A stretch of 64,000 nucleotides of DNA from Anaerolineales bacterium (GCA_015075275.1 JABTUU010000002.1:744001-808000); one strand, 5' to 3'; numbered from the stretch's first letter, positions 1 to 8,651 are shown. A program made the numbers and translations. The notes: generated by a model from the sequence alone, not told the origin.

Positions 1-1489
1 GCGCGGCGTTAATCAACGGGATAGAAGCGTTGGGCGCGCTTCCGAGCGAATTGGGCAATCCGGGCGTCGGGTAGCAGTTATTTTCCAAAAGCCCCAGCCC
101 GCCTTTATCTGGCAGGCGGCAGAAGGATTGATCGGGATAATTCACTACGTTGTAGTCGAAAGCGTCTGTCAACCCGCCGTTAGGCTTGAGCAGGCGCACC
201 GCATCGCCGCCGTCGCTGAGCAATAAGCCGGTCTGATTCCCATAAAAGACGATCCGCTCTCCGGGTCTGAGCGTTAAAGACGATATTCGATAGGGCGTCG
301 AGCCGGTATTTACCTCGTCATCCAGCGTCCAGCCGCTTAAGTTGACGCTGGTTGCGCCATAGTTGATCAATTCAATATATTCATCGCCGGTGTTGATAAG
401 CCCATCGTTGTTCCAGTCTCGTCCGGGGCGCGGCACAAATTCGTTGATCGCAACCAGTTGAATGGGAGCAGCCGTTGGAGTGCGAGAAGGCGTTATTGTC
501 TTTGTAGGGGTTTTCGTGTTTGTAGGCGTGTAGGTTATTGTGGGCGTACGCGTAAGCGAAGGGATGCGAGTAGGAGATGAGGTACGCGTAAGCGAAGGTG
601 TGCGAGTAGGAGATGGCGTACGCGTAAGCGAAGGTGTGCGGGTAGGAGATGGCGTACGAGAAGGCGTAAGTGTACGAGAGGGCGTAGGAGTTGCAGTTGT
701 GGGGAATGCTGAAAGCGCAATCATGGTCTCTGTCGCAGCGACATTCGTATTCCCCGCTGCCACAGTGAGGGTTTCTTCGTTAGGGGTTTCCGTAGGAGTG
801 TATGCGCCTACTCCGCAAATATATCCTATCGAATCTTTGTTGCGCGCCATAGGATCTGCAACCTCGAAATCGGCTTTGTTATCATCCGTGTCTATACAGC
901 TATCAATGCGCATACTAGATTTCTTTGCATTCGGCGCGTCAGCGGGATGGTTTCCTTCAAAAAAAGTGGCTGTTCCATATCCGACACGGTCAATAATGCT
1001 TGCAATTTCAGACGGAGAGCATGGCTTGTTATCTCCGTTGCAGGTTAATTCTATTATTGAATCAACTAATGCAACTTTGCCATTGTTCGCATTCATACTT
1101 ATATTACTTATTACGTCAGGAGTTGGAAGAGCCGTTCCATTGCTCCCTCCCGAGTTTCCTTGAATTAAATAATACTGTCCAGCTTTCAATAAGCCGCTAA
1201 GGTTAACGACAGTCCAAGTACTTCCCTCTGGAGATGCATATTGCACTGACTTTCCGTCTAAAGAAATATCATGATCGGTAGGGTTGAAAATCTCAATAAA
1301 ATCATGAGTATAAACCGCATTCGCATTTCCCCCGCCTCCATAAACCTGACTGATCACAAGATGCGTCGCCCACTGAGTCTTTGGCGCAGCATGGACCGGT
1401 GCAAGCAACGACATTGTCAGCGCTCCGCACAGCGCAGACAATAATATAACCCATAATAGACTGCGCCAAATAGTTCTTGAAATCTGCAT
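1..1489 (-). CDS. Secreted lamin-tail-domain protein, partial (3' end beyond left edge)
   Basis: The frame is open from the ATG at 1489 to the window edge, about 496 residues. It starts with a Sec signal peptide (hydrophobic stretch, then APVHAAPKT). A first lamin-tail-like domain follows (about residues 40-200; HLVISQVYGGGG, FIEIFNPT). Then comes a Thr/Pro/Ser/Arg linker of tandem TRTPSPTRTPSL units (about 270-330) and a second lamin-tail domain (about 345-490; INEFVPRPGRDWNNDG, EYIELINYG, LSGWTLDD). Such proteins are exported and probably surface-attached; no catalytic motif is visible. An in-frame ATG at 1516 overlaps the spoVS stop as ATGA, so coupled initiation there is possible. I chose 1489 because it gives a normal signal-peptide N-terminus. 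Confidence 0.8.
   Translation of the reverse strand, partial: MQISRTIWRSLLWVILLSALCGALTMSLLAPVHAAPKTQWATHLVISQVYGGGGNANAVYTHDFIEIFNPTDHDISLDGKSVQYASPEGSTWTVVNLSGLLKAGQYYLIQGNSGGSNGTALPTPDVISNISMNANNGKVALVDSIIELTCNGDNKPCSPSEIASIIDRVGYGTATFFEGNHPADAPNAKKSSMRIDSCIDTDDNKADFEVADPMARNKDSIGYICGVGAYTPTETPNEETLTVAAGNTNVAATETMIALSAFPTTATPTPSRTLTPSRTPSPTRTPSLTRTPSPTRTPSLTRTSSPTRIPSLTRTPTITYTPTNTKTPTKTITPSRTPTAAPIQLVAINEFVPRPGRDWNNDGLINTGDEYIELINYGATSVNLSGWTLDDEVNTGSTPYRISSLTLRPGERIVFYGNQTGLLLSDGGDAVRLLKPNGGLTDAFDYNVVNYPDQSFCRLPDKGGLGLLENNCYPTPGLPNSLGSAPNASIPLINAA
540..680 (-). repeat. Tandem 36-bp coding repeats (TRTPSPTRTPSL linker)
   Basis: About three imperfect copies of a 36-bp unit encode Thr-Arg-Thr-Pro-Ser-Pro-type residues between the two lamin-tail domains. 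The 18-bp half units are also similar. This is a low-complexity extended linker on an exported protein, and its length is likely to vary by replication slippage. Confidence 0.75.
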
Positions 1490-1512
1490 GTCAAAAACGC
1501 TGCGCGCTACGC

Positions 1513-1788
1513 TCATCCGCCATGCTGCAAACGCAATTCAACGCTGAATTTAATAGCCGTACGCACTTTTTCGTCAATGGTTACATCTGCAAACTGAGGC
1601 GTACATACGATGTGGATATTGTCGTTTGTCAAATATCCTGTCGCCAGCGCTAACGCCTTCACCGCTTGATTAACCGCGGCGGCGCCGATCGCTTGAACTT
1701 CCGCCTGCTTGTGTTCGCGAATGACACCCGCGATTGCGCCTGCGACAGAAGCGGTACGAGAATTGGCTGAGACCCTAATCATATTCAT
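1513..1788 (-). CDS. spoVS: SpoVS family protein (stage V sporulation protein S-like)
   Basis: 91 residues starting MNMIRVSANSRTASVAGA. They match the SpoVS pattern throughout: VSA..S...VAGA.AGV.RE, EVQAIGAAAVNQAVKALA, and an end with KVRTAIKFSVELR. I chose the ATG at 1788 because a GAAAGG ribosome site precedes it; the frame upstream has no family similarity. SpoVS is a small Alba-fold, nucleic-acid-binding-type protein, also found in bacteria that do not sporulate, so sporulation should not be inferred. Its stop overlaps a possible start of the downstream lamin-tail gene. Its upstream side faces the candidate replication origin. Confidence 0.9.
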   Translation of the reverse strand: MNMIRVSANSRTASVAGAIAGVIREHKQAEVQAIGAAAVNQAVKALALATGYLTNDNIHIVCTPQFADVTIDEKVRTAIKFSVELRLQHGG

Positions 1789-1886
1789 GATTCGCCTTTC
1801 ATTGTAAAGGGGGGCTCGACTTGATATGAAGATTGTACAGGATTTGCTTATTAGATTCAAGCGCTTTTTTAAAGAATATATAACTT

Positions 1887-1923
1887 TAGTAGTAGTAGTA
1901 GGGGCTGTGGATACTGTGGATAG
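1887..1923 (+). promoter_or_regulatory. DnaA-trio unwinding element with two DnaA boxes
   Basis: Five consecutive TAG triplets (1887-1901) are followed by GGGC (1902-1905), then TGTGGATAC (1906-1914) and TGTGGATAG (1915-1923). This is the order of the bacterial basal unwinding system: DnaA-trios, GC-rich spacer, tandem DnaA boxes. AT-rich DNA lies on the 5' side of the triplets, where unwinding is expected. Confidence 0.75.
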
Positions 1924-2150
1924 CAATTTCTCGCCCCCACCTGTGGACGGGCGCTTCGATGTCATACCTAATGTGCGGCTAATTTACTATTTTTAACCTT
2001 TTTGCGCTAACGCGCTTTGTGGAAAGAATCGGGATAATTTTGCTGCATGGAAGGGAACTAAATGCCAGATTTCCATATTTAGGAAAGAAAGAAGAGGTAA
2101 GCCCATATATGGGGGGCGCTTTTAAATCTTGATAAGCCAAATAAACGGAC

Positions 2151-2200
2151 TTCTCCACAAACGAAGCCAGTTATCCACAAATAATCGCTACTTATCCACA
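2151..2200 (+). promoter_or_regulatory. Three phased DnaA boxes
   Basis: TTCTCCACA (2151-2159), TTATCCACA (2171-2179) and TTATCCACA (2192-2200) lie in one orientation, 20 and 21 bp apart, about two helical turns. They are opposite in orientation to the pair at 1906-1923. Confidence 0.8.
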
Positions 2201-2492
2201 AAATAGACGCCTGCGCGTAGTTAAAGAAATTTAGAAGAGCCCTAAATATGGGTTAGGTTGTCTGGATTCCTTCTCGACTTCTTATGAAGAAGCGCGCGTA
2301 GATTGCGCTCAATGCGTTACAGAATAGCCAAGCGCGAAGCCTCCAACTTTGCTCGATTTGCCGCCAGCGATTAACAAACTTGCAAACGCGATTTCGCCTT
2401 TTAAACCTTGAAAATTTCTAGAAAGCGGCTATACTGTGAACAGTCCGCAGGGTGTTCCTCGGATAAAGTTTATTGAAGAAAGGAATATTACC

Positions 2493-2642
2493 ATGTTGTT
2501 TGCACCGAAAGAAAAAGGTCAGGGCCTCGTCGAGTACGCGATTATTATCGCGCTTGTGGCCATCGTTGTAATCGCTGTTATGCGCTTGCTCGGTCCCAAG
2601 ATCGGCAACACGTTCAGCACCATCAACTCGTCCTTGCCCTAA
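2493..2642 (+). CDS. Flp/Fap-type pilin subunit
   Basis: 49 residues. The start at 2493 follows a GAAAGGA ribosome site; the frame is open further upstream (to 2436) but has no ribosome site there. The sequence has the Flp pilin pattern: a short charged leader, then GQGLVEYAIIIALVAIVVI (conserved Glu at +5 after the processing Gly) and a hydrophobic helix. Such subunits are cleaved by a prepilin peptidase and assembled by a tad-type system. No tad genes are in the window, so it is an orphan here. A strong terminator follows. Confidence 0.88.
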   Translation: MLFAPKEKGQGLVEYAIIIALVAIVVIAVMRLLGPKIGNTFSTINSSLP

Positions 2643-2656
2643 CCGGCATATAAGTG

Positions 2657-2690
2657 AAAAAAGACCTCGCCGTACGGCGAGGTCTTTTTT
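2657..2690. terminator. Bidirectional rho-independent terminator
   Basis: A perfect GACCTCGCCGT/ACGGCGAGGTC inverted repeat (2663-2684) is flanked by six A on the left and six T on the right. It can end the pilin transcript and the convergent PhnD-like gene. Confidence 0.92.
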
Positions 2691-2705
2691 TATTGTCTTC
2701 CTGAT

Positions 2706-3725
2706 TTATTTGATCAATTCCACAAGATCAAGATGAGACGCTTCTACATAACGGCGAAACTCATCGTAGAAAGCGTCATTCACCTGCATCAACTCCTTAA
2801 TTCCGTATACGGTTTCGAGCGCTGCGCGCCCGCGGTCAACTTGCATGAGAACTAGAATAGTCTTTGCAAACAAATTACGCATGGGAGCGGGCATATTTGA
2901 TGAGAGCGCCAGCGTTTCATAAGGAATGATCGTTGGCATACGCCAGATCACGATCACGCGTTCCATCAGGTCGGGAAATTGATCTTCCAACGAGGGAAAT
3001 TTTCTCGCGTCAATGTATGTCGCGCCGAAATCGCAAATCCCACCGGCGTATAGCGAGCGCACTACGGTAGGATGCCCCTCTACGAATGCGGCTGGCTGAG
3101 AGATGACGTCATTCGCGTTGAGATAACCTAGCGGGACGACGTATCCAGATATTGAGGTTCGATCCGTCCAGCAAGGTTTCTTCCCGTTGAATTGCCTCAA
3201 TGCTGCGCGCGCGTCAGCGTTAGTATTTGTCGCGGATGCGGGATCGAAATAGGAGAGAAAACCCGCATCGTGACGCGCAAGGAATTGAGCGCCATAGAAA
3301 GCGTTGCCGTCGCGCATGAGCGCGAATGCCGCTTTGGCGAATCCTTGTTTGTGCGCCAACAAATAACCATATGGAGACAACAGGGCGATATGAGCGTTGC
3401 CGATGGCAAAATCGTTTACAAGCGCGCTCTCCGAATCGGGAATTACTGCGACAACGGTATAACCTGTCCGTTCAAGCAATTGCGCGGCGATAAAGTTTGC
3501 CGATTCGACCTCCGTCGCGTCGGCGGAAGGCTGCAATGCGAGGATTAACGGATTTTCGTCCGTGCCGAGTTCCGCCGTTGGCGAAGAGGCGGGAGAGGGT
3601 TCCGTATCTATCTGCGGGGTTGGGGTATAAGTTTGCGCCGGCGTTATAGTAAGGCGTGGAAAGTTGCATGCCACTGCGATCAGAATCGCGCAAAGAGAGA
3701 TCGAACGAGCAACCTTGTGCGTCAT
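2706..3725 (-). CDS. PhnD-like substrate-binding lipoprotein
   Basis: 339 residues. The N-terminus is a lipoprotein signal (hydrophobic core, then AVAC at the lipobox) followed by a Thr/Pro-rich linker. The body resembles phosphate/phosphonate-type periplasmic-binding proteins of the PhnD family: LILALQPSADATEVESANFIAAQLLERTG, DFAIGNAHIALLSPYGYLLA, and a later PTVVRSLYAGGICDFGATY. Such proteins usually deliver an oxyanion to an ABC permease, but no permease or ATPase gene adjoins it. A sensor role or a remote transporter is therefore possible. The start follows an AAGGA site. It is divergent from the DUF4230 gene and shares its -10 core. Confidence 0.8.
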   Translation of the reverse strand: MTHKVARSISLCAILIAVACNFPRLTITPAQTYTPTPQIDTEPSPASSPTAELGTDENPLILALQPSADATEVESANFIAAQLLERTGYTVVAVIPDSESALVNDFAIGNAHIALLSPYGYLLAHKQGFAKAAFALMRDGNAFYGAQFLARHDAGFLSYFDPASATNTNADARAALRQFNGKKPCWTDRTSISGYVVPLGYLNANDVISQPAAFVEGHPTVVRSLYAGGICDFGATYIDARKFPSLEDQFPDLMERVIVIWRMPTIIPYETLALSSNMPAPMRNLFAKTILVLMQVDRGRAALETVYGIKELMQVNDAFYDEFRRYVEASHLDLVELIK

Positions 3726-3740
3726 AATATTCCTTGAACG

Positions 3741-3748
3741 ATTATAAT
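3741..3748. promoter_or_regulatory. Symmetric -10 core serving divergent genes
   Basis: ATTATAAT contains TATAAT on both strands. On + it lies 7 nt before the ATG at 3755; on - it lies 16 nt before the PhnD-like start at 3725. Confidence 0.65.
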
Positions 3749-3754
3749 GGAAGC

Positions 3755-4429
3755 ATGAAGAACAATAATAGTCTGCTCTCTATATTGATCATCGCGGTGA
3801 TCGCTATAGCCGCGTATTTCATCGTGCAGACCGTGCGAGACGCTTCGCGTGCAGCAGCCGCTCCATTTCAGCAGGTGAACGAAGCGAATCAATCGCTGCA
3901 AACGCAAATGGCGAATCTGCTCAACCCCACGCCTACCATTATTCCCGACCCGGTGACCTACATCAATGAAATTCGCGCGCTGGCGCGGTTGGAGACGATT
4001 CAATATAGCGTTGAAAAGGTGATCACTGGAGAGACGGGTCAGGGTGCGTTTGGATTCTTGATGGGCGATAAGATACTGTTTGTCGCTCATGGAACCGTGA
4101 TTGCCGGCATCAACATGGAGAAACTCGCGCCCGAAAATATGCGCTATGAGAACGGCGTACTAACCGTACAATTGCCTCCCGCTGAGATCTTCATCGCCGC
4201 GCTCGATAACGGCAAGTCTTACGTCTACAATCGCGATACCGGCTTGCTGACCAAACCCGATCCGAATTTGGAAACGCTTGTAAGACAAAAAGCGGAAGAT
4301 GAAATCCTCAAAGCCGCGCTTGAAGATGGAATTTTGGAACAAGCGCGGGTTAACGCCGAAGCGTATTTAATTAAATTCTTTGCGTCGTTGGGCTTTCCGA
4401 CCGTTATTTTTTCGCAAGATTCAGGTTAG
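3755..4429 (+). CDS. DUF4230 membrane-anchored protein
   Basis: 224 residues. An N-terminal transmembrane helix (about 6-24, LLSILIIAVIAIAAYFIV) is followed by a Gln/Asn-rich stretch and a DUF4230-type domain (about 60-222). That domain has LARLETIQYSVEKVITGE, a central GTVIAGINMEKL, and NGVLTVQLPPAEIF.AALDNGKSYVYNRDTGLL, features of this family of unknown function. I chose the ATG at 3755 because a TATAAT ends 7 nt upstream, implying a leaderless transcript; an in-frame ATG at 3734 lies upstream of that -10 box. The role is unknown; the domain should be extracytoplasmic. Confidence 0.8.
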   Translation: MKNNNSLLSILIIAVIAIAAYFIVQTVRDASRAAAAPFQQVNEANQSLQTQMANLLNPTPTIIPDPVTYINEIRALARLETIQYSVEKVITGETGQGAFGFLMGDKILFVAHGTVIAGINMEKLAPENMRYENGVLTVQLPPAEIFIAALDNGKSYVYNRDTGLLTKPDPNLETLVRQKAEDEILKAALEDGILEQARVNAEAYLIKFFASLGFPTVIFSQDSG

Positions 4430-5238
4430 ACGCGTTGCGTCCATGAGGGACAGCCGTATTTTTCCGAGACTAATTCATTGATCGCTGTTCGTTCAGATAT
4501 AGATAATTCGCCCTTTTCAAACTGAATGCCAAATTGCATCTCAAATGCGCGGATGAATGCCCGGCTCGCCGTTTCCCATGCGATTGTGCGTCCCAGCGCC
4601 GCCTCTACAGTGGTCGCTCGCGCCAGCAAGCACTGCGAGGCTTCCGCGCGCGCCGCTTCGTCGTCAAAGACCAACGTTTCGCAAATTCTGGTCAAGTCTC
4701 CGCTCAGAGGCAGCGAACCATGCTGAAGCGCGCCTTCTTTTTTGCGGGCTTGCGCCGAGCCGATAAGTTTCTTCCCGTTTGCGGTGATTTCGTATGTGGA
4801 TGAAACTTCGAAACAAACCGGGTTGGCGTTTGGCGTTCCGCTGATTCTTTCTTCTTTAACCTCTATTGGTATATTGAGATATTGCAAGGCAAGCGACAAT
4901 GCCTGAGCGAGGCGATTATAACTTTCGAGGATTGAACCCGCCATACGCGGTTCGTCATTGGGAGCGATGATCGAATAGGTCAGTTCGTCGGCGTGGAGGA
5001 TGGCGCGTCCGCCAGTAATGCGTCGAACAACATCCCAGCCGCGCGCGGCTAATCGTTGTGTGTCTACGTTGGCGAAAGGTTGCGAATATCCAAGCGAGAG
5101 ACAAGCGGGAGACCACGCGTACAGTCGCAACGTCGGAGGCGAATCGCCGCTTCCGATATGACGTAAGATCGCCTCATCCGCTGCCATATTCCATGCGCCG
5201 CGCATCGGCGGAGTTGTGAGAAGTCTCCAAGACTGCAT
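4426..5238 (-). CDS. lipM: LipM-type octanoyltransferase / lipoate ligase family protein
   Basis: 270 residues of the biotin/lipoate transferase fold. Seen: GAWNMAADEAILRH near the start, RRITGGRAILHADELTYSI with the conserved RR.TGGRA..H (about 72-90), and NPVCFEVSSTYEI with a Cys where LipM has its acyl-accepting cysteine. It ends with KKLIGSAQARKKEGALQHGS. LipM moves octanoyl groups from acyl carrier protein to GcvH or other lipoyl domains. The Cys favours LipM over ATP-dependent LplA, but the latter is not excluded. The start at 5238 is 7 nt from a -10 box (leaderless). The last four bases overlap the convergent DUF4230 gene. Confidence 0.85.
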   Translation of the reverse strand: MQSWRLLTTPPMRGAWNMAADEAILRHIGSGDSPPTLRLYAWSPACLSLGYSQPFANVDTQRLAARGWDVVRRITGGRAILHADELTYSIIAPNDEPRMAGSILESYNRLAQALSLALQYLNIPIEVKEERISGTPNANPVCFEVSSTYEITANGKKLIGSAQARKKEGALQHGSLPLSGDLTRICETLVFDDEAARAEASQCLLARATTVEAALGRTIAWETASRAFIRAFEMQFGIQFEKGELSISERTAINELVSEKYGCPSWTQRV

Positions 5239-5244
5239 AACGCT

Positions 5245-5252
5245 ATTATAAT
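5245..5252. promoter_or_regulatory. Symmetric -10 core between lipM and the HD-GYP gene
   Basis: ATTATAAT again gives TATAAT on each strand. On - it ends 7 nt before the lipM ATG (5238). On + the expected start of transcription is about 5259, which argues against initiation at the in-frame ATG 5251. Confidence 0.65.
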
Positions 5253-5313
5253 GTTTGAAAGAAAGACACAGGCGGCGAACGATGAAGATTCTGAAGATCG
5301 GAAAATTACGCGA

Positions 5314-8300
5314 ATGAGCGTCCCGCGAAAAGACGGGATAGGGCGCGCGTCTAAAAAGAATAAAGCGCAAGTAAATTCTATCGCGCAGGCTGACGAACTC
5401 GAAGCGGCGAAGAAGGCGCTGCGCGGCGAAGAGAGCTTTTTGCTATCCACGTTGGATACATTGCCGGTTCCAATTGCGTTGCATTCACAAGCAGACGGCG
5501 TGATTCTTTATGCGAATGCGGCGTTTGCCGATTTGACGGGGGAGTCGCTTTCGGCAATCATCGGACGGAAAGAAGCGGAATTTTACACGAATCCTTTAAA
5601 CCATCGGCGCGTTGCGCAACTGCTTAAACGCGACGGCGCGCTGCGCGAACACGAAGTCCGTTTGAAGAAGTCCAGCGGCGCGATCGTATGGGCGGCGCTT
5701 TCTGCGACGACGATCGTCTTTGAAGGGCGTCCTTGTGTTTTGAACTGTTATCAAGATGTTACTGTGCGCAAGCGATTGGAAGACGGGCTCAAGCAGTTTA
5801 GGGCGTTGATGGATCAATCGAACGACGCAATCTTCTTGCTTGACCCGGCGACAGGGCGCTACGTTGACTTCGATCAATCAGCGCTGGAGTGGCTGGGGTA
5901 TACGCGCAAAGAACTGATGGAAAAGGAAATTTTCGATATCTCGAAAAGCATCGTCACATTGGCAGACTGGAAAGAGCGCATGGAACAGGTCTCCAAAGGA
6001 AGCGGTCTGATCTATGAGACTGAATATAAGCGTAAAGATGCAACGTTGTTTCCCGTTGAAGTCAGCGCGAGGATGGTCGAATATAACGGGAAATCCACCT
6101 TGCTGAAGATTGTTCGCGATATTACGGAACGCCGGCAGGCGCAGACGCTGCAAACGGCAGTTTATCAAATTGGCGAGGCGGCGGATAAAGCCGCTGATTT
6201 AAATGAGCTCTTCCGAGCCGTGCATTCGATCGTGGAACGAACAATGCCCGCTCAGAATTTCTACATCGCTCTGTACGACGAAGCGAGCAATTTGTTGAGT
6301 TTCCCATACTATGTAGACGAAATGGAAGGGATGATTTCGCTGCCGCCCGCTCGCCCCGAACGCGGTATGACCGGGTATGTGTTGCGCACAGGGAAATCGC
6401 TTTTAAGCGATGTAAAGAACTTTGAAGAATTGATGCGACAAAAAGAAGTTGAACTGGTAGGCGTGCCTTCCCCGATTTGGATCGGGGCGCCGTTAGTGGT
6501 GGAAGGCAAGACTATCGGCGTTATTGCGCTTCAGGATTATCACGATCCGAATGCGTATACAGAACGCGAACTTCATATTCTGGAGTTTGTTTCGGGACAG
6601 GTGGCGAGGGCGATCGAACGCGCGCGCTTGCATGAAGATATTGGGCATCGCAATCGTATTCTGATAGCGCTGCAAAAAGCCATTCTGCCGTTGCTTGAGC
6701 AAACTGAACTTTCTGAAGTGCTTCAGGAAATTTTAAAGCAGGCGATTGAATTACTCCGCGCAGAAGAAGGATTTGTCTATTTACTCAAGGCTGATGAGAG
6801 CGAACTGGTATTGAGTATGAAAGGCGGAACGTCTGCGCGCCGCATTGACTCGCGCTTACGCAAAGGCGAAGGGTTAGCGGGCAAAGCGTGGGAGGCAGGC
6901 GAACCGGTCATTGTGAACGAGTATATGTCGTGGGACGGACGTTCCAGCCAATTTGAAGGCGCGGGGCTTCATGCAGCGGCGGCGGTCCCGTTGAAGGCGA
7001 AATTAAAGATTATGGGCGTGTTGGGCGTTGGATACAAGACGCCCGAACGCGAGTTCAATCAAAGCGATCTTGAATTGTTGACGCGCTTTTCTGAACTCGC
7101 CGCGCTTGCCATTGAGAACGCTATTCTATATACCCAAAACTCTCAGGAATTGGCGGAAAGAAAATACGCCGAAGAAGCGCTGCAAGAAGCCGAAGAAAAA
7201 TACCGCCAACTGATTGAGCAGCTGCCGGTGGTCGTATACGTCAACCCAATTGACGAGGTGGAAAAAACCACCTACGTCAGCCCGCAGATTATGGACTTCC
7301 TCGGCTATTCTCAAGAAGAGTGGTTGGCGCAACCTTTCCTCTGGCGACAAACTCTGCATCCAGCCGATAGCGACGCGATTTTGAATGAAGTGGGGAGAAT
7401 GCAGCAATTTCAACTTCCCTTCGATCAGGAATATCGAATGATCGCGCGCGACGGCAGAATCGTTTGGATTCGAGACCGAATGATATTGGCGCGCGATTTG
7501 AACGGGCAACCCGCGTTTTGGCAAGGACTGATGATTGACATCACTGATAAAAAAGAAGCGGAGGAACAAATCAATCTTCAGCTTAAGCGGTTGAACGCTC
7601 TACATACGATAGATATGTTTATCGCGAGCGGCGCCGAGTTGCGTTTCACATTGCAAACCATCCTGCGTCAAGCGGTTGAGTATCTTAAAGCGGACGCCGC
7701 AGATATTCTATTATTAAACCAACCAATGAACGTTTTAGAGTTTGCAGAGGGCGTCGGGTTTCGCTCGCATGGACTCAAACAAACAGCCTTACGCGTTGGC
7801 GAAAGCTTCGCAGGACGCATCGCGGCGCTGCGCGAAGCGATTGATGTGGAAGATATTCGCAAATATGAAAAACACCCGCTGTTTTTGCTTGAGGGATTTA
7901 TCGGATATTACGGCGTGCCATTGATTACGAAAGGCGAAGTTAAAGGCGTGTTGGAAGTGTTCAAGCGTTCGAAGTTGGAGTCTTCTTCTGAATGGGTGAA
8001 TTTCCTCGAGACGCTCGCCGGGCAGGCGGCGCTTGCCATAGACAGCGCCGCGCTCTTTGAAAGTTTTCAACGCGCGAATGTTGACCTAACTTTGGCGTAT
8101 GAATCGACGATTGAAGGTTGGTCTGCCGCGCTTGACCTGCGCGATAAAGAGCCTGAAGGGCGCACGCAACGCATAACGGAGCTAACCCTGAAGATCGCGG
8201 ACGCTATGGGGGTGAACGAAAAAGAACTGATTCATATTCGACGCGGAGCGTTGTTGCACGATATTGGAAAAATGGGCATTCCCGATCGAATTTTGCTCAA

Positions 8301-8649
8301 GACGGGCGAGTTGACCGATGAAGAACGCGAGGCAATGCGCCAGCATCCCGTGTATTCATACAACTTGCTTTCAAAGATCGAATACCTTCGCCCCGCGATA
8401 GATATTCCTTATTATCACCATGAACGCTGGGATGGATCGGGTTATCCGGTTGGATTAAAAGGAGAGGCAATCCCCCTTGCTGCGCGAATTTTCGCGGTTG
8501 CGGATGTATGGGATGCGTTGCGCTCCGACCGGTTGCATCGCCCGGCGCACTCCAAAGAATATGCGCTTGATTACATTAAGTCGCTGGCAGGCGTTGTCTT
8601 CGATCCTAATGTCGTCAAGATGTTTCTGCGGGCGGTCGGTGAAGAATAG
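5314..8649 (+). CDS. PAS/GAF sensor with C-terminal HD-GYP phosphodiesterase domain
   Basis: 1111 residues from the chosen ATG; an ATG at 5251 in the same frame overlaps the -10 box and is less likely. Domain order, rough positions: PAS 45-150, PAS 160-270, GAF 275-435, GAF 450-610, PAS with PAC 628-755, GAF 765-915, HD-GYP 925-1110. The output domain keeps LLHDIGKMGIPD and the HHERWDGSGYP signature, so it should bind two metals and hydrolyse cyclic di-GMP. No membrane segment is visible, so it is probably a cytosolic sensor. The signals bound by its PAS and GAF domains cannot be told. No GGDEF protein is nearby. Confidence 0.92.
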   Translation: MSVPRKDGIGRASKKNKAQVNSIAQADELEAAKKALRGEESFLLSTLDTLPVPIALHSQADGVILYANAAFADLTGESLSAIIGRKEAEFYTNPLNHRRVAQLLKRDGALREHEVRLKKSSGAIVWAALSATTIVFEGRPCVLNCYQDVTVRKRLEDGLKQFRALMDQSNDAIFLLDPATGRYVDFDQSALEWLGYTRKELMEKEIFDISKSIVTLADWKERMEQVSKGSGLIYETEYKRKDATLFPVEVSARMVEYNGKSTLLKIVRDITERRQAQTLQTAVYQIGEAADKAADLNELFRAVHSIVERTMPAQNFYIALYDEASNLLSFPYYVDEMEGMISLPPARPERGMTGYVLRTGKSLLSDVKNFEELMRQKEVELVGVPSPIWIGAPLVVEGKTIGVIALQDYHDPNAYTERELHILEFVSGQVARAIERARLHEDIGHRNRILIALQKAILPLLEQTELSEVLQEILKQAIELLRAEEGFVYLLKADESELVLSMKGGTSARRIDSRLRKGEGLAGKAWEAGEPVIVNEYMSWDGRSSQFEGAGLHAAAAVPLKAKLKIMGVLGVGYKTPEREFNQSDLELLTRFSELAALAIENAILYTQNSQELAERKYAEEALQEAEEKYRQLIEQLPVVVYVNPIDEVEKTTYVSPQIMDFLGYSQEEWLAQPFLWRQTLHPADSDAILNEVGRMQQFQLPFDQEYRMIARDGRIVWIRDRMILARDLNGQPAFWQGLMIDITDKKEAEEQINLQLKRLNALHTIDMFIASGAELRFTLQTILRQAVEYLKADAADILLLNQPMNVLEFAEGVGFRSHGLKQTALRVGESFAGRIAALREAIDVEDIRKYEKHPLFLLEGFIGYYGVPLITKGEVKGVLEVFKRSKLESSSEWVNFLETLAGQAALAIDSAALFESFQRANVDLTLAYESTIEGWSAALDLRDKEPEGRTQRITELTLKIADAMGVNEKELIHIRRGALLHDIGKMGIPDRILLKTGELTDEEREAMRQHPVYSYNLLSKIEYLRPAIDIPYYHHERWDGSGYPVGLKGEAIPLAARIFAVADVWDALRSDRLHRPAHSKEYALDYIKSLAGVVFDPNVVKMFLRAVGEE

Positions 8650-8651
8650 AT

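Larger units (their letters stand above)
1840..2210. other. Candidate chromosomal replication origin (oriC)
   Basis: This gene-free stretch between spoVS and the pilin gene holds an AT-rich tract (about 1847-1886), a TAG-triplet run, a GC block and two abutting DnaA boxes (1887-1923). It also has a weaker TGTGGA-type match at 2018 and three boxes at 2151, 2171 and 2192, the last two being perfect TTATCCACA. In known origins this combination marks DnaA binding plus duplex unwinding. The local gene orientation (two genes leftward on the left, most genes rightward on the right) fits replication forks leaving this point. dnaA itself is not in the window, so a DnaA-titration locus is the alternative. 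Confidence 0.75.

Noticed and set aside
540..680. CRISPR-like array
   Set aside because: The repeats are contiguous, coding and without spacers.
540..1163. Open frame on the plus strand across the lamin-tail gene
   Set aside because: It is the mirror of the 36-bp coding repeats; the minus frame has a signal peptide and two recognisable domains.
1513..1788. SpoVS as evidence of sporulation
   Set aside because: No other sporulation gene is seen, and the family occurs in non-sporulating bacteria.
5251..5313. Start of the HD-GYP protein at ATG 5251
   Set aside because: That ATG overlaps the -10 box, so it would lie upstream of the predicted transcript start.
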